Assembly: GCA_030374805.1 (NCBI GenBank)
Contig: JARGSG010000214.1
Span: forward strand, 434,001-498,000
Direction of reading: 5' to 3'
Length of the DNA: 64,000 nt
Source of the DNA: Gracilaria gracilis
Taxonomy: Eukaryota; Rhodophyta; Florideophyceae; Gracilariales; Gracilariaceae
Below, one piece after another: positions 11,317-21,496 of the stretch (its first letter is position 1; each line of letters starts with the position of its first letter). A model generated the notes under the pieces. That model was given only the letters and a program-made list of their open reading frames with translations, ran no database searches and was not told the origin of the DNA. The translations under genes and the position numbers were made by a program.

Positions 11317-12695
11317 TTATAACGCATCTTGCGCTCGTGCGAGCTGTGAAAGAAGCTTTTGTATAATCCCTTCAAGAAGTTTTCTCTCCTCCTCAGTACC
11401 TGCCTTCTCAAGCATTTGCTTTGATTCATTTAAAGCCTGCATTGTGGACCTGGTAGCCCGTGAAACCGCATCAATTTCTTCGAACGACCGCTTCCGTCTC
11501 TCAGACTTTGAAATCTTACCCTCACTATCTCGCTCATTTTGGTTCAAAGCAGATATCATACTCTCAACACCGAAGATTTGTATCTCTCGCAGTTCTGTCT
11601 TCTCTCGTGGTTCCGTCTTCTTTTGCCTGGAGAAATGAACATCTCGCCCATCAATACCATACGGGCTTACGCCACCATCAATGCCCTCCTCACGCTGCAC
11701 ATAGGTGCTCAACGCACGAGTTTTCAATGGCTGTAGGATTGGATGCTTCTGTAAGAAGCAGGATCCGTACATTATATACGACTTTCCATCCGCAAAGGTT
11801 GGAAACGCATCTGGGTCTCCCTGTCCGGAAGCTTCAAAACGAGACACACACGTGCCGTAATGACTTTTGAACTCCCCGAACTTACGCTTGAGCACCCCAG
11901 CATCACGTAAATGCGGCCTTTGGGCGGGATCAATTGCGCTAATGTCACTCAATGTCACTCCGCCATACAACCCTGTTATTGGTTCAGGCCTAAATGTGTC
12001 GTCATTGAAAAGCGGAGCAATTGAAGTTGTCCACGGATCCTCGTGTTTTTCGTCTAGTTCTGCTCTTGTCATGCACTGCGAGAGACGTTGTCTTGCTGCA
12101 GTCATCCGCGCATCCGCCATAACATGTAACAAACGACAAAATTCTACGGCTTCAAAGGCTGGTTTTCGATCTTTTTCTTCAGTGAGTCTCGTTGTTTCGA
12201 TTGACAATGGTGGCATTCCCACATTTAACTCTCCATTGGTAATGACTGGAACGTCTCCTTTGAGATACAATATTTCTTCAGAGCCATGTTGGTTTCGTTT
12301 CGTTCGAATTGTGGTAGATGGAAATTTGGAGATCCATTGTGCAGTATCGGATTGTGAATCTTTGTGCGACTGCGTCATTTCAAGAATGTATTCGATTGTG
12401 AGACACCTTTGAACCATTTTGTGGGCAATAAGCAGTCTTTTTGTAGCAAGTTTTGCGTTCTGTGCTCCGATGATCTTGAGAGCTTTGAGTATATTCTTGC
12501 AATTTTGGGTGTCGAGGGAAGCCTGTTGTACCAAGCGCTTGGCATGGTCAAGGGTGAGTGGAGCGGATGTGGAAGACGATTTTTTTCATCTTGTTGGCTC
12601 ACATTGAGAGTGCAGGAAGGTTGAAGGTTTTCGCCCTGTTGCGGGCGTTCGGCGGGTGCGTCGGAGCTTGCGGTATTCTTTATTCCTTTCTCCAT
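11317..12695 (-). pseudogene. Unidentified transposon-associated protein with an A-run frameshift
   Basis: An ATG at 12695 opens MEKGIKNTASSDAP and runs to a run of seven A near 12586 (after SQQDEK). There the frame must shift by one for the protein to continue as KSSSTSAPLTLDHAKRLVQQ to the stop at 11317, about 460 residues in all. The central block has LKRKFGEFKSHYGTC, then FEASGQGDPDAFPTF, then YIMYGSCFL and YVQREEGIDG. The C-terminus is a charged coiled coil (QALNESKQMLEKAGTEEE). The SGQxDPDxF core recalls DNA-binding companion proteins of transposons in algae and oomycetes, but that is recollection rather than a demonstrated match. The Harbinger-derived palindrome just upstream may be its parent element. 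Confidence 0.45.
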
Positions 12696-12786
12696 GGAGC
12701 TTTTATCTTGATATGTACAAGGGGGTTCAGTATCTGAGGCTATTCAAAGCGCTTCAACAGTTTCTTTCATGACTGCGGAGATATTT

Positions 12787-12892
12787 GGGCTGCAGACGGA
12801 AACGAAAAACTTTACCAACGTGGCCGCATACGATTGGCTGTCTGCAGATTTCCTGTTCACAGTTTAGTCATAAAGAAAGTCATGGAACGGCC
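12787..12892 (+). repeat. 106-bp repeat, copy 1
   Basis: Begins GGGCTGCAGACGGAAACG, contains GCATACGATTGGCTGTCTGC and ends AAAGTCATGGAACGGCC. The same unit occurs complemented at the centre of the palindrome (14442-14549) and again directly after it (16098-16203). Its 3' end is identical to the Harbinger terminus in inverse orientation. Copy 1 is joined head to head to the palindrome across TTAA. Confidence 0.8.
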
Positions 12893-12896
12893 TTAA

Positions 12897-14441
12897 GGGC
12901 CGTTCCATGACTTTCTTTATCAGTAAACGGTGAATTCTAAATTCACTAATTTACTCTTTTCTTGCACGGCTTCATTCTGTGAAACACACAGCCCTGAAGC
13001 GAAAACACAACGCTGATAAAGCATGGGAGAGCATTCGTGCCCGGTTACACATGACAAACATTGTGTTCGCTGAACGCTCTCGTCAGCAACTCTCCTGGGC
13101 TTGCTGTACTTGACGGAATGCGCGTCGCCACCGAGCCGCCGTAGCGTCGAAGCGGACTAGAAATTGCGCAAGGCTGCCCTGCAAACTATGCTGTGAAGCA
13201 AGTGGTATAGCAGAGCCAACCCGTCCTAAGCAGCCATAGTGCGGCCGTTGGAATCAAACCATAAGCGCACTTCGCCCCTCGCCACGGTGCTCCGTGCGAA
13301 GGCTTCTCCCACCCTCCCCGCTGTTGCGAAGGCTCTTCCTCGCCGTCAGGCACGCCGGGCACCATCGACAGCGCCAACCCGCCGAACTGCTTTTTCCGCA
13401 TGGTCCCCTGCCCGCGTACGCGCTTCAGCGCGCCGTCTTCGGTTATGCGCGCGCGCATGCTACCCGCTGTTACCCCCTCTCAACGTTGCCTGGCGAGCAG
13501 TACCACTGCCGCGGGCGGCGCCAAAGCCACTCTCTGCCACCTAGGCGCCTTCCGAGGCCACTAGCGCTGCCGGTGAGTGCGCGCAGCAGCCGCTGCAGTT
13601 TTAGCGCGTTAGGCGTGAGCGCGAGGGCGAGGAGCCTGTGAACGCGGCCACCATGTCACCCTGCCCGTCCACGAGCTTGCAAGCGCCCTCTTTTGCCACG
13701 CGCAGAGTCAGGCTGTCCGCTGTCACGCCTATAGCGCGCTTCTTGGCGACGACCACCAAAACCAGTTCCGCCGCCGCGGCCGGCGATTCAGCTCCCAGCA
13801 TCTCTGCCAGCTCGGCCAGCGAGCGCTTGCACACCGCGCAAGGAGGTCACAACAGCTCGGTTACTTTGGACGTGAGCGGCAGCCAAGCGGTGCCCGTCGG
13901 AGCGCCACGCGCGAGAACCAGACGCAGGTTAGGGATAGCGCGCTGCGAGAGCATCCAGAGCCTGTCTTCGTCCATAGACTGTGGCTGTTTGTCCGCCACT
14001 GCCCGTTGAAACGCGCGCTTGAACGCCACCACGATGTCGGCGCCGGGCCCAAGCCCATGAAAGACGTTGACAGTACGTTGACAGTGTCTGTACGCCCAAA
14101 CGAGTCTAGATGCGCGTCAGCGAGTTAGTAAAGCTAATGATAGAACTCAAGGTCGGGCGGGTTGGCCTTCATCGTGGGTACCGCCGCCGCGCCAAAAACT
14201 GGCACAAGCTCGGCGTCGCCAAGCAGCGCGCACGCCGCCTCCGAGCATGGCGTGCCGCATGCAGCGCGCTGCGCTGAACAATGGCAGAACACCGTCTGAG
14301 TTCCAACTTCAGGCAAGAGACGCGAAGGTGTTGGTGGCAGTTTAGAGGGGTCAGGGTGTGCCTAGTACTGTACGAGATGGCTCTACATAAGAGAGTATAC
14401 AAACGGTTTACAGATTTCGTTTCCGTCTGCGGACACTTGTG
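12897..14441 (+). repeat. Left arm of the palindrome
   Basis: About 1545 bp, inverted relative to 14549-16096. The arms agree almost base for base at the ends and around 13240-13540, where both encode near-identical overlapping frames, and at the inner edge CAGATTTCGTTTCCGTCTGC. Scattered substitutions and small indels separate them. Confidence 0.85.
13601..14316 (-). pseudogene. Captured gene fragment, left-arm copy
   Basis: Minus-strand counterpart of 14674-15443, including the MCKRSLAELAEMLGAESP segment, the DEDRLWMLSQRAIPN segment and the same in-frame TGA between them. It differs from the right arm by several amino-acid changes. Confidence 0.5.
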
Positions 14442-14549
14442 AGGACCATTTTATGACTTTCTTTATGACTGGACTGTGAACAGGAAATCTGCAGACAGCC
14501 AATCGTATGCGGCCACGTTGGTAAACTTTTTTGTTTCCGTCTGTAGCCC
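14442..14549 (-). repeat. 106-bp repeat, copy 2 (palindrome centre)
   Basis: Complement of the 12787-12892 unit: GACTTTCTTTATGACTGGAC, then the inverse of CGATTGGCTGTCTGCAGATT, then TTTCCGTCTGTAGCCC. It is the spacer between the two palindrome arms. Confidence 0.8.
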
Positions 14550-16096
14550 ACAAGTGTCCGCAGACGGAAACGAAATCTGTAAACCGTTGGAATTCTCTCT
14601 TATGGAGAGCCATATCGTACAGTACTAGGCACACCCTGACCCCTCTAAACTGCCAGCAACACCTTCGCGTCTCTTGCCTGAAGTTGGAACTCAGACGGTG
14701 TTCTGCCATTGTTCAGCGCAGCGCGCTGCATGCGGCACGCCATGCTCGGAGGCGGCGTGCGCGCTGCTTGGCGACGCAGAGCTTGTGCCAGTTTTTTGCG
14801 CGGCGGCGGCGGTAATCACGATGAAGGGCAACCCGCCCGACCTTGAGTTCTATCATTGGCTTTACTAACTCGCTGACGCGCATCTAGACTCGTTTGGGCG
14901 TACAGACACTGTCAACGTACTGTCAACGTCTTTCATGGGCTTGGGTCCGGCGCCGACATCGTGGTGGCGTTCAAGCGCGAGTTTCAACGGGCAGTGGCGG
15001 ACAAACAACAACAGTCTATGGACGAAGACGGGCTCTGGATGCTCTCGCAGCGCGCTATCCCTAACCTGCGTCTGGTTCTCGCGCGTGGCGCTCCGACGGG
15101 CACTGCTTGGCTGCCGCTCACGTCCAAAGTAACCGAGCTGTTGTGACCTCCTTGCGCGGTGTGCAAGCGCTCGCTGGCCGAGCTGGCAGAGATGCTGGGC
15201 GCTGAATCGCCTGCCGCGGCGGCGGAACTGGTTTTGGTGGTCGTCGCCAAGAAGCGCGCTATAGGCGAGGCAGTGGAAAACCTGACTCTGCGCGTGGCAC
15301 AAGAGGGCGCTTGCAAGCTCGTGGACGGGCAGGGTGACATAGTGGCCACGTTCACAGGCTCCTCGCCCTCGCGCTCACGCCTAACGCGCTGGAACTGCAG
15401 CGGCTGCTGCGCGCGCTCATTGGCAGCGCTAGTGGCCTCGTAAGGCCCCTAGGTGGAAGAGAGCGGCTTTGGCGCCGCCTGCGGTAGTGGTACTGGTCGC
15501 CAAGCAGCTTTAAGACAGGGTGACAGCGGGTAGCATGCGCGCGCGCATAGCCGAAGATGGCGCGCTGAAGGGCGTGCACGGAAAGGGGACCATGCGGAAA
15601 AAGCAGTTGGGCGTGTTGGCGCTGTCGATGGCGCCCGGCGTGCATTACGGAGAGGAAGAGCCTTTGCAACGGCGGGGAGGGTGGGGGAAGCCTTCGCACG
15701 GAGCACTATGACGAGGGGCGAGGTGAGCTTATGGTTTGATTCCAACGGCCGCACTATGGCTGCTTAGGACGGGTTGGCTCTGCTATACCACTTGCTTCAC
15801 AGCATAGTTTGCAGGGCAGCCTTGCGCAATTTCTAGTCCGCTTCGACGCTACGGCGGCTCGGTGGCGACGCACATTCCGTCAAGCACAGCGAGCCCAGGA
15901 GAGTTGCTGACGATGGCGCTCAGCGAACACAATGTTTGTCTTGTGTAAGTGGGCACGAATGCTCTCCCACGCTTTATCAGCGTTGTGTTTTCGCTTCGCG
16001 GCTGTGTATTTCACAGAATGAAACCGTGCAAGAAAAGAGTAAATTAGTGAATTTAGAATTCACCGTTTACTGATAAAGAAAGTCATGAAACGGCCC
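14549..16096 (-). repeat. Right arm of the palindrome
   Basis: Inverted partner of 12897-14441. It ends at 16096 in the Harbinger terminus and is followed at once by copy 3 of the 106-bp repeat. Confidence 0.85.
14674..15443 (+). pseudogene. Captured gene fragment, right-arm copy
   Basis: GC-rich frames with codon-like composition: a Cys-rich start (MPEVGTQTVFCHCSAQ), then VVAFKREFQRAVADKQQQ and DEDGLWMLSQRAIPNLRLVL, an in-frame TGA at 15144-15146, then CKRSLAELAEMLGAESP and KLVDGQGDIVATFTGSSP. The same stop sits at the equivalent place in the left arm, so it predates the arm duplication. No family recognised. The acidic/hydrophobic alternation and GC content resemble host genes more than element genes, so capture from the host is inferred. 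Confidence 0.45.
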
Positions 16097-16097
16097 T

Positions 16098-16203
16098 GGG
16101 CTGTAGACGGAAACGAAAAAGTTTACTGAGGTGGCCGCATACGATTGGCTGTCTGCAGATTTCCTGTTCACAGTTCAGTCATAAAGAAAGTCATGGGACG
16201 CCC
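16098..16203 (+). repeat. 106-bp repeat, copy 3
   Basis: Same unit as 12787-12892, immediately right of the palindrome, beginning GGGCTGTAGACGGAAACG and ending AAAGTCATGGGACGCCCT. Confidence 0.8.
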
Positions 16204-16210
16204 TAAAAGC

Positions 16211-16301
16211 AAACATTTAGAGACAAATTTAGAGGCATGATAGGTATGCTCTAAAGGGAGACATTTAGAGACAAATTTTAGAGACATGATAGGTATGCTC
16301 T
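16211..16301. repeat. Tandem pair of about 43-bp terminus-like units
   Basis: Two copies of ACATTTAGAGACAAATTT.AGA(G)G/ACATGATAGGTATGCTCT. The complement matches the outer end of the repeat at 5900-5945 (CTACCTATCATGCC..GTCTCTAAA), so these are probably joined transposon termini. Confidence 0.6.
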
Positions 16302-16544
16302 TACACTCCACGAAACGCAGAAGGCAACAACCCCAATAGTCAGGCATTTCTGCCATTAAGGCACAAACACACTTAACAGAGTACATCACGTGAGAGCGCT
16401 TTATTAGAACAAAAAAGAAACGCACAAAGACAATTGATTCCTGTATCTTTATAGACCTCAAACGCATATTACTTCACAGGGGTCCCTTTAAACCGCGAAG
16501 TTACAAAGCATACGTTCGTTCCAACCTCCCCTCAATGCCAAGTA

Positions 16545-17530
16545 CTAATACTTCATGGCGTTTCCTTTGGCATCCATAACAGCCAACAGCCTTCGCTTGA
16601 TGCTTCCGTAGAGTTTGAGCAGATAGTCAGTCTGTAGCTCATCCCAAGCCTTTTGGAATGTCTCCTTCAATTCCACGACGGATTCAAACCGCTTATACCA
16701 ATGATAGACCTTCCGAGACATCTCACCCCATACATTTTCAATTGTATTTAAGTCCGGAGACTTCGCCGGCCATGGGAGCGTCCTAAAATTGTTCTGAACG
16801 AACCAATTCCTCGAATACATTGTAGTATGAATGGGCGCATTGACCTGTTGAAATATGTAAGGGTGAGATTCTCCAAACATCTCAGACACTAAGGGAAGCA
16901 AACCGTTTTCCAGCGTCTGGCAATACTTCACTGCATTCTGCTTTCCACCCACAAATATCAGCTTTGATAACCCGTAAAAAGAAATTGCTCCCCAAACCAT
17001 GACGGATCCTCCACCATTTTGTCGTGTAGAGAAGCGACGTTGGTACCGTCTCAAATCATGCCAATAGAAGGCGAGACCATCTGGACCATCAAGGTTAAAC
17101 TTGTTCTCATCCGAGAAAACAACGTTCACCCAAAACTGGTCACCCTTGCTGATGTGTGAACGTGCCCATTCCAGGCGTCGTATTTTGTGAATTGGTGTCA
17201 TTTGCGGAGCCTTTAAAAGCTTCCTAGACTTGAGATGGGGAGTGTCACGTAAAATTTGTTGGATTCGTCTAACTCCAATGCCTAAGTTCAGGTTGATTTG
17301 GGTTCTTAAGCGCTATAGTTCCCGCTAGAAGCCAGGCGAATCAGCATTCGTCGGCTATGTCCAGAAACTTTGGTTCGGTTTTTTGGTGTTTTGACCAACT
17401 TTTTGGACTGATGGCGCTTCAAGTATCGAGAAATAGTTGAGGGGTTGCCTTCTAGCTCTTCGACGATGTCCCGAATGGGCGTTTGTCTGCTGCGTAAAGC
17501 GACTATCTGCCCCTATTAGAAGGATGTGAG
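16545..17530 (-). pseudogene. Tc1/mariner transposase with altered second catalytic position
   Basis: The frame 17201-16545 (218 codons) is the DDE domain: FSDENKFNLDGPDG (first Asp), GGGSVMVWGAISFYG, QQVNAPIHTT where family members have QDN, and SPDLNTIENVWG (final Glu). The second catalytic Asp is therefore Val. Upstream sequence to about 17530 still resembles the helix-turn-helix region (LRSRQTPIRDIVEEL, ISRYLKRH) but contains stops. Inactive on two counts. A related but distinct copy lies at 18091 on the other strand. Confidence 0.85.
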
Positions 17531-18090
17531 GTACCCTCCTGGTGGCATTGTTGAGCGTATGTGATCGGAATGATTGTTTTCACGTGGGACAACCACGTGA
17601 GGAGAGGTTTTATATGAAGTTTGGACGTGTTTGCAGGATCGGATTGGCGCCAATTTATAAAACCATTAATTGTGGGCGTTCTTATTTCGCGCCCTTGTTC
17701 GCCCCCTTATTTGTATTAAGCGCGCTTGGAGGATAAACGTGGGGCAGTGGGCACTATACAGTGCACAAAATTCATAAACCTTTAATCATTCTTTCGTTCA
17801 AAAATTTCGTTCCTACATCGATGTGCGAAAGTTGCGATGACCAATCGATAGACAACAGTCAGCTTTGCTCATTGATACCGCAACAGTACTTATAATGATA
17901 CCCATAGTTATATATGCGTCATGTAAACAACGCAATTTAAATATAGCAGCGAAGTTTTATAACAGCAAAGAACTGCTTTAAGCAAAATGGCGCGCTTCAA
18001 GCATTTAAAACCAGACCAGAGTGCAGTAGAACAACCCTCATTGCCAGTCCAATTCTTTTCAGCCCAAGAAAAGCAACCACAATTCCCAAG
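17531..18090. other. Region between two Tc1/mariner copies
   Basis: No gene. The GTGGGCACTATACAGTGCAC segment near 17745 is a short palindrome around TATA and may be an element end at a TA target. The remainder looks like 5' flank of the plus-strand transposase. Confidence 0.35.
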
Positions 18091-19082
18091 ATGCCTCGGG
18101 TCAAGCCACTTTCTGATGTCGAAAAAGAACAGATCTTAGCGCACAGTGCACATGGAATCAGCCACCAAGCAATTGCTACCAAGATTGGCCGTCACCGAAA
18201 AAACCGTCTAGCCGTTCTTGATGCGTTCCAAGAAGACGCAGCAGAAGAAATGGAAACCGAGGAATTAAAAAAACTATCCGAAACGAAACCACCAAACAAG
18301 CCATCATTCGTGAGGTAGTTCTCCGCCAAAGCAGTGCAGCAGACATTCAGAAAAAGTACAACTTAAACGTATCCGTACGCCGTATACAACAGATTCTGCA
18401 AGAGGTTCCATATCTAAATTACAAAAAGATAAAGTCCGGACCATACATGAACCAACGATACAAAAATTCACGTCTTGAATGGGCAAGAAATAAGTTCGAA
18501 TGGCGCGCTGTGTAATGGAAAAATGTTATCTTCTCCGACGAGAAAAAGTTTAATTTGGATGGTCCAGATGGCTTGGCCTACTATTGGCAAGACTTAAGGA
18601 AGACTTTAGAGGTGTTTTCAAAAAAGGTTCACGGTGGTCGTTCGCTAATGATTTGGTCATGCCTTTCGTACTACGGTGCAGGACAGTTGACTGGTTTTGA
18701 TTCCACTGTTACGTCCTCTTCATATATAGAGGTGTTGGAGAAAGATTTGCTACCGTTTGCTGCGCATACTTTAGGGGAGAAATGGATTTTTATGCACGAT
18801 GGGGCTAGTCCGCATCGTGCAAATGCCACTAAGAAGTGGTTGAAGGACCACAATGTCAACGTGCTAGACTGGACAGCCAAGAGCCCAGAATTGAACATTA
18901 TTGAGAATGTCTGGGCTTGGCTGGCCAGGCACGTATACGCCTACCATCGCCAATTTGAAACGGTGAAAGAATTGGCGTACTGCGTGGAACATGTGTGGAA
19001 TCAGATTCCAGTACAGTACTTGGAATCGCTTTACAATTCTATTCCAGATAGGCTGTCCATCGGAAGTGCATCGTTACTAACT
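18091..19082 (+). pseudogene. Tc1/mariner transposase in three pieces
   Basis: ATG at 18091 opens MPRVKPLSDVEKEQILAH, a helix-turn-helix start with HAIATKIGRH-like spacing. The frame ends at 18318, but the protein continues one frame over from about 18300 (IREVVLRQSSAADIQKKY). It meets a stop near 18514 just before the catalytic domain, which resumes as FSDEKKFNLDGPDG. Catalytic residues are present: first Asp there, second in MHDGASPHRAN, glutamate in SPELNIIENVW. The end near 19082 is abrupt, where a fragment of another transposase begins on the opposite strand. Catalytic triad intact, frame broken. Confidence 0.85.
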
Positions 19083-20330
19083 ACCTGGGTTTTCGTTGGT
19101 GTGCGATTCTCCACTATCTCCGAGACTCTATTTCGCGCCTTCAGGGCTATTTCACGCACCATCTGGAGTCCCGGCGAAATGCCCGCCGATGTGGAAACTG
19201 CATTCTTGATCTCATCCCACTCCTTGCGTTCAGCCCGACGTTCGGATCTGCGCTGACGAGAATCCGTAAGCAAGCGCTTGCCATGCCATTTTCTTCAGCC
19301 CAACGCAAAAAGCGGAAGTCCATTGGCCACATCCCTATGGACTCGAAAGCCTTCCTCACCACCGACCTTGTTGAGGCTCTGAATCCTGCGAAGCCGAGTT
19401 TTAGCTTGATACGAAGCTCCCCGAAGTCTACAAAGGCCGTTTTGTTCAAGTGATCATATGTAGACTTGAAGATCTCTTTGTACTTGCGGTTGATATTCTC
19501 GTCGCAAGCCTGCAGAAAATGCGGTGTATGGGCGGGGCTTTGTGCAACCGATATGTTTCCTTTATCTGCAGATTGGAGCCAGTGATACCTGTTCCTCGAT
19601 TCGTGGCCATCTAAGGTCAACAGCATCCTACGGCCTTTCATTATACTTGCCGCATGCCTCTTAATGTGGTCGACCACAAAGTGTATGTGTTCCCTCACCA
19701 TGGAACCGTTTTCGGTTCTCAATACAAAGCTCTCTTTCGGAAACCAGTCTTGGCGTGTGAGCCAATGCAACGCGCCTGTTTCATCTTTGTAGATTTCTTC
19801 GGACAGTGGTTCAAACCACCGAGCCATGGTGTATTTCCCCGCGAAGATGAAGAAAGGTGGCAATACGTGCCCGGATTCTTACGCAATAATGACAGCTGTT
19901 AAATGCTTTCCTTCACTATCACATGTCAAGCGAAAACCCCCGTGGTGTGTTGCCGCGCTCACAAACCCTTTCTCGGTCGTACTTTCGCTGATGCAAACTT
20001 GCATCTCGTCCATATTTCAGATACAATCTAAGTCGTCCAAAATACCTGGATAATTTTTTTCACACAAAAAAAGTGCTTCGACATAGATCTTAACGTGTTG
20101 GGGGACCTCCAATGCGATCTGGGATGCGTCCTTATTCTCCATTTTCCAAAACTTGGGGTTCCTGTGCCTTGCGCGGAAGCTTCGAACCCAGTCGTCCGTT
20201 AAATAGCCATTGGGAAAACCTTACCTCCCGTTGTTTGCAATGTCTGCTGCTAGAGCCTTCAAAGTGTCTTTCGACACTGCGAAACCATGGTTAGCCACAT
20301 CTAAATTCGTGCCACGATAATACTTTCTTT
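19083..20330 (-). pseudogene. DDE_1 (pogo-like) transposase, 3' two thirds
   Basis: The frame 19863-19147 has ARWFEPLSEEIY, LLTLDGHESRNRYHWL (catalytic Asp in LDGH), PAHTPHFLQACDENINRKYK and GMWPMDFRF. Upstream, in the same protein but with stops, lie VSKDTLKALAADIAN, WVRSFRARHRNPKFW and NMDEMQVCISESTTEKGF (first Asp region). The order matches the copy at 36321-37886. The 3' end is truncated against the Tc1 copy. Confidence 0.8.
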
Positions 20331-21496
20331 TTCATGGAAGACCACGGTGTTTTTTCCTCTCATCATGTATTAAAGCGTGTTTTTGTATGAAACTTTGTGA
20401 CGCTTGGCTTACATCAGGTTGTTTTTAATGTTGGATATGGTGCCCAACAACAGCCTTGTCAGCGCTGAAACACCGCGGAAGGGTACGCGTTGTGATAAAA
20501 ATTCTACCGCTGCTCAACGGTTCTGTTTTATTGTTTGTTTTTTGGCATGGCATTGTTTTTGTTTCTGGGTCTTTCGTCGCATAGACAATCTCACCATGGT
20601 TGCTTAATCGATGACAGCGGGCGACTGGCTTTGCCAGAATTAGAGATACGCATCTTGTGCCTCTTATGGGGAGCTGTTGTTGTGATTTGGCGCTCTTTTT
20701 GTTTGAATTCATGCGCTTTTTCTTGTGCTGTTTGACGACTGTTTTTGTTGCTCTTGGAGCCGCATACAGACAATAGGATTTTGAAAATGGCGCGCTTTCG
20801 TCACCCGCTGTTCTGTGGTGAGGAAGAAGGAGGGGACTGGCTTGTTGCGAAGCGGAGCTCAGCTCTCGTAAGGCTACTATGGGCTACATGGAGCAATTCC
20901 CGTAGGGAGCTTTAATTGTTCAACATTAGCCTTTGTTCACCTATACCCTTACCGGGAAGGTAAGTAAACTTTGTTTTTTATTTTTATGCTACGCGGCCTT
21001 TTGCTGGGCTTTGTGAGCTGGCCGTCTATCTGCGTTAGAGGGAGCCTAGAACGAGACAGGTTAGCGCGGAAATGTTGCGGTTGTTCGCATATTTGAGCGA
21101 CAACGAACTACGTACTTTTGAGATTTGAAAACTTCGCAGACTGTACCTCAGGTACTGTTCTGAATTGTTTTATCATTTGAATAGCGTGCTTTAAAGGGGA
21201 GTCATTGCCTTTCGGATTGGCGGAGGCCTTTTGGAAGAGAATGCTATTCATGGCGTGTTGCTATACGAATTTCGTGGACTGTACATGGCCCCTCGTCCTC
21301 TTCTAAGTTTCGAAGAATTTGGACAACGAGAATCAGAATCCATTTTAATTTTGTTATCACTGTCCCAAACCTGGGAGATGGGAGTGTACTGATAAACCCC
21401 GTACATCAAGAGTACCTGCTGATGAGATCATGAACATGAGAGTAAGCATACATCCGCTATTTCAACATACGTTTTGCCCAGGGTTCCACCATTTCC
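20331..21496. other. Intergenic region upstream of the t6A gene
   Basis: Marks the edge between transposon field and host island. No repeat or gene recognised. The promoter of the following gene must lie here, but no distinctive TATA box stands out. Confidence 0.4.

Larger units (their letters stand above)
12897..16096. mobile_element. 3.2-kb palindromic element with PIF/Harbinger ends
   Basis: Both ends carry GGGCC(G)TT(C/T)CATGACTTTCTTTAT, matching the left end of the Harbinger element at 6768. The interior is two inverted arms of about 1.55 kb around a 107-bp centre. The outermost arm part encodes a degenerate piece of the Harbinger transposase N-terminus (KAWESIRARLHMTN). Further in, transposase sequence is replaced by GC-rich material resembling a captured protein-coding fragment. 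TTA/TAA precedes the left end; no clear duplicate follows the right end. The arms differ at scattered bases, so this is not an assembly mirror. Read as a non-autonomous, gene-capturing Harbinger derivative. Confidence 0.75.
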
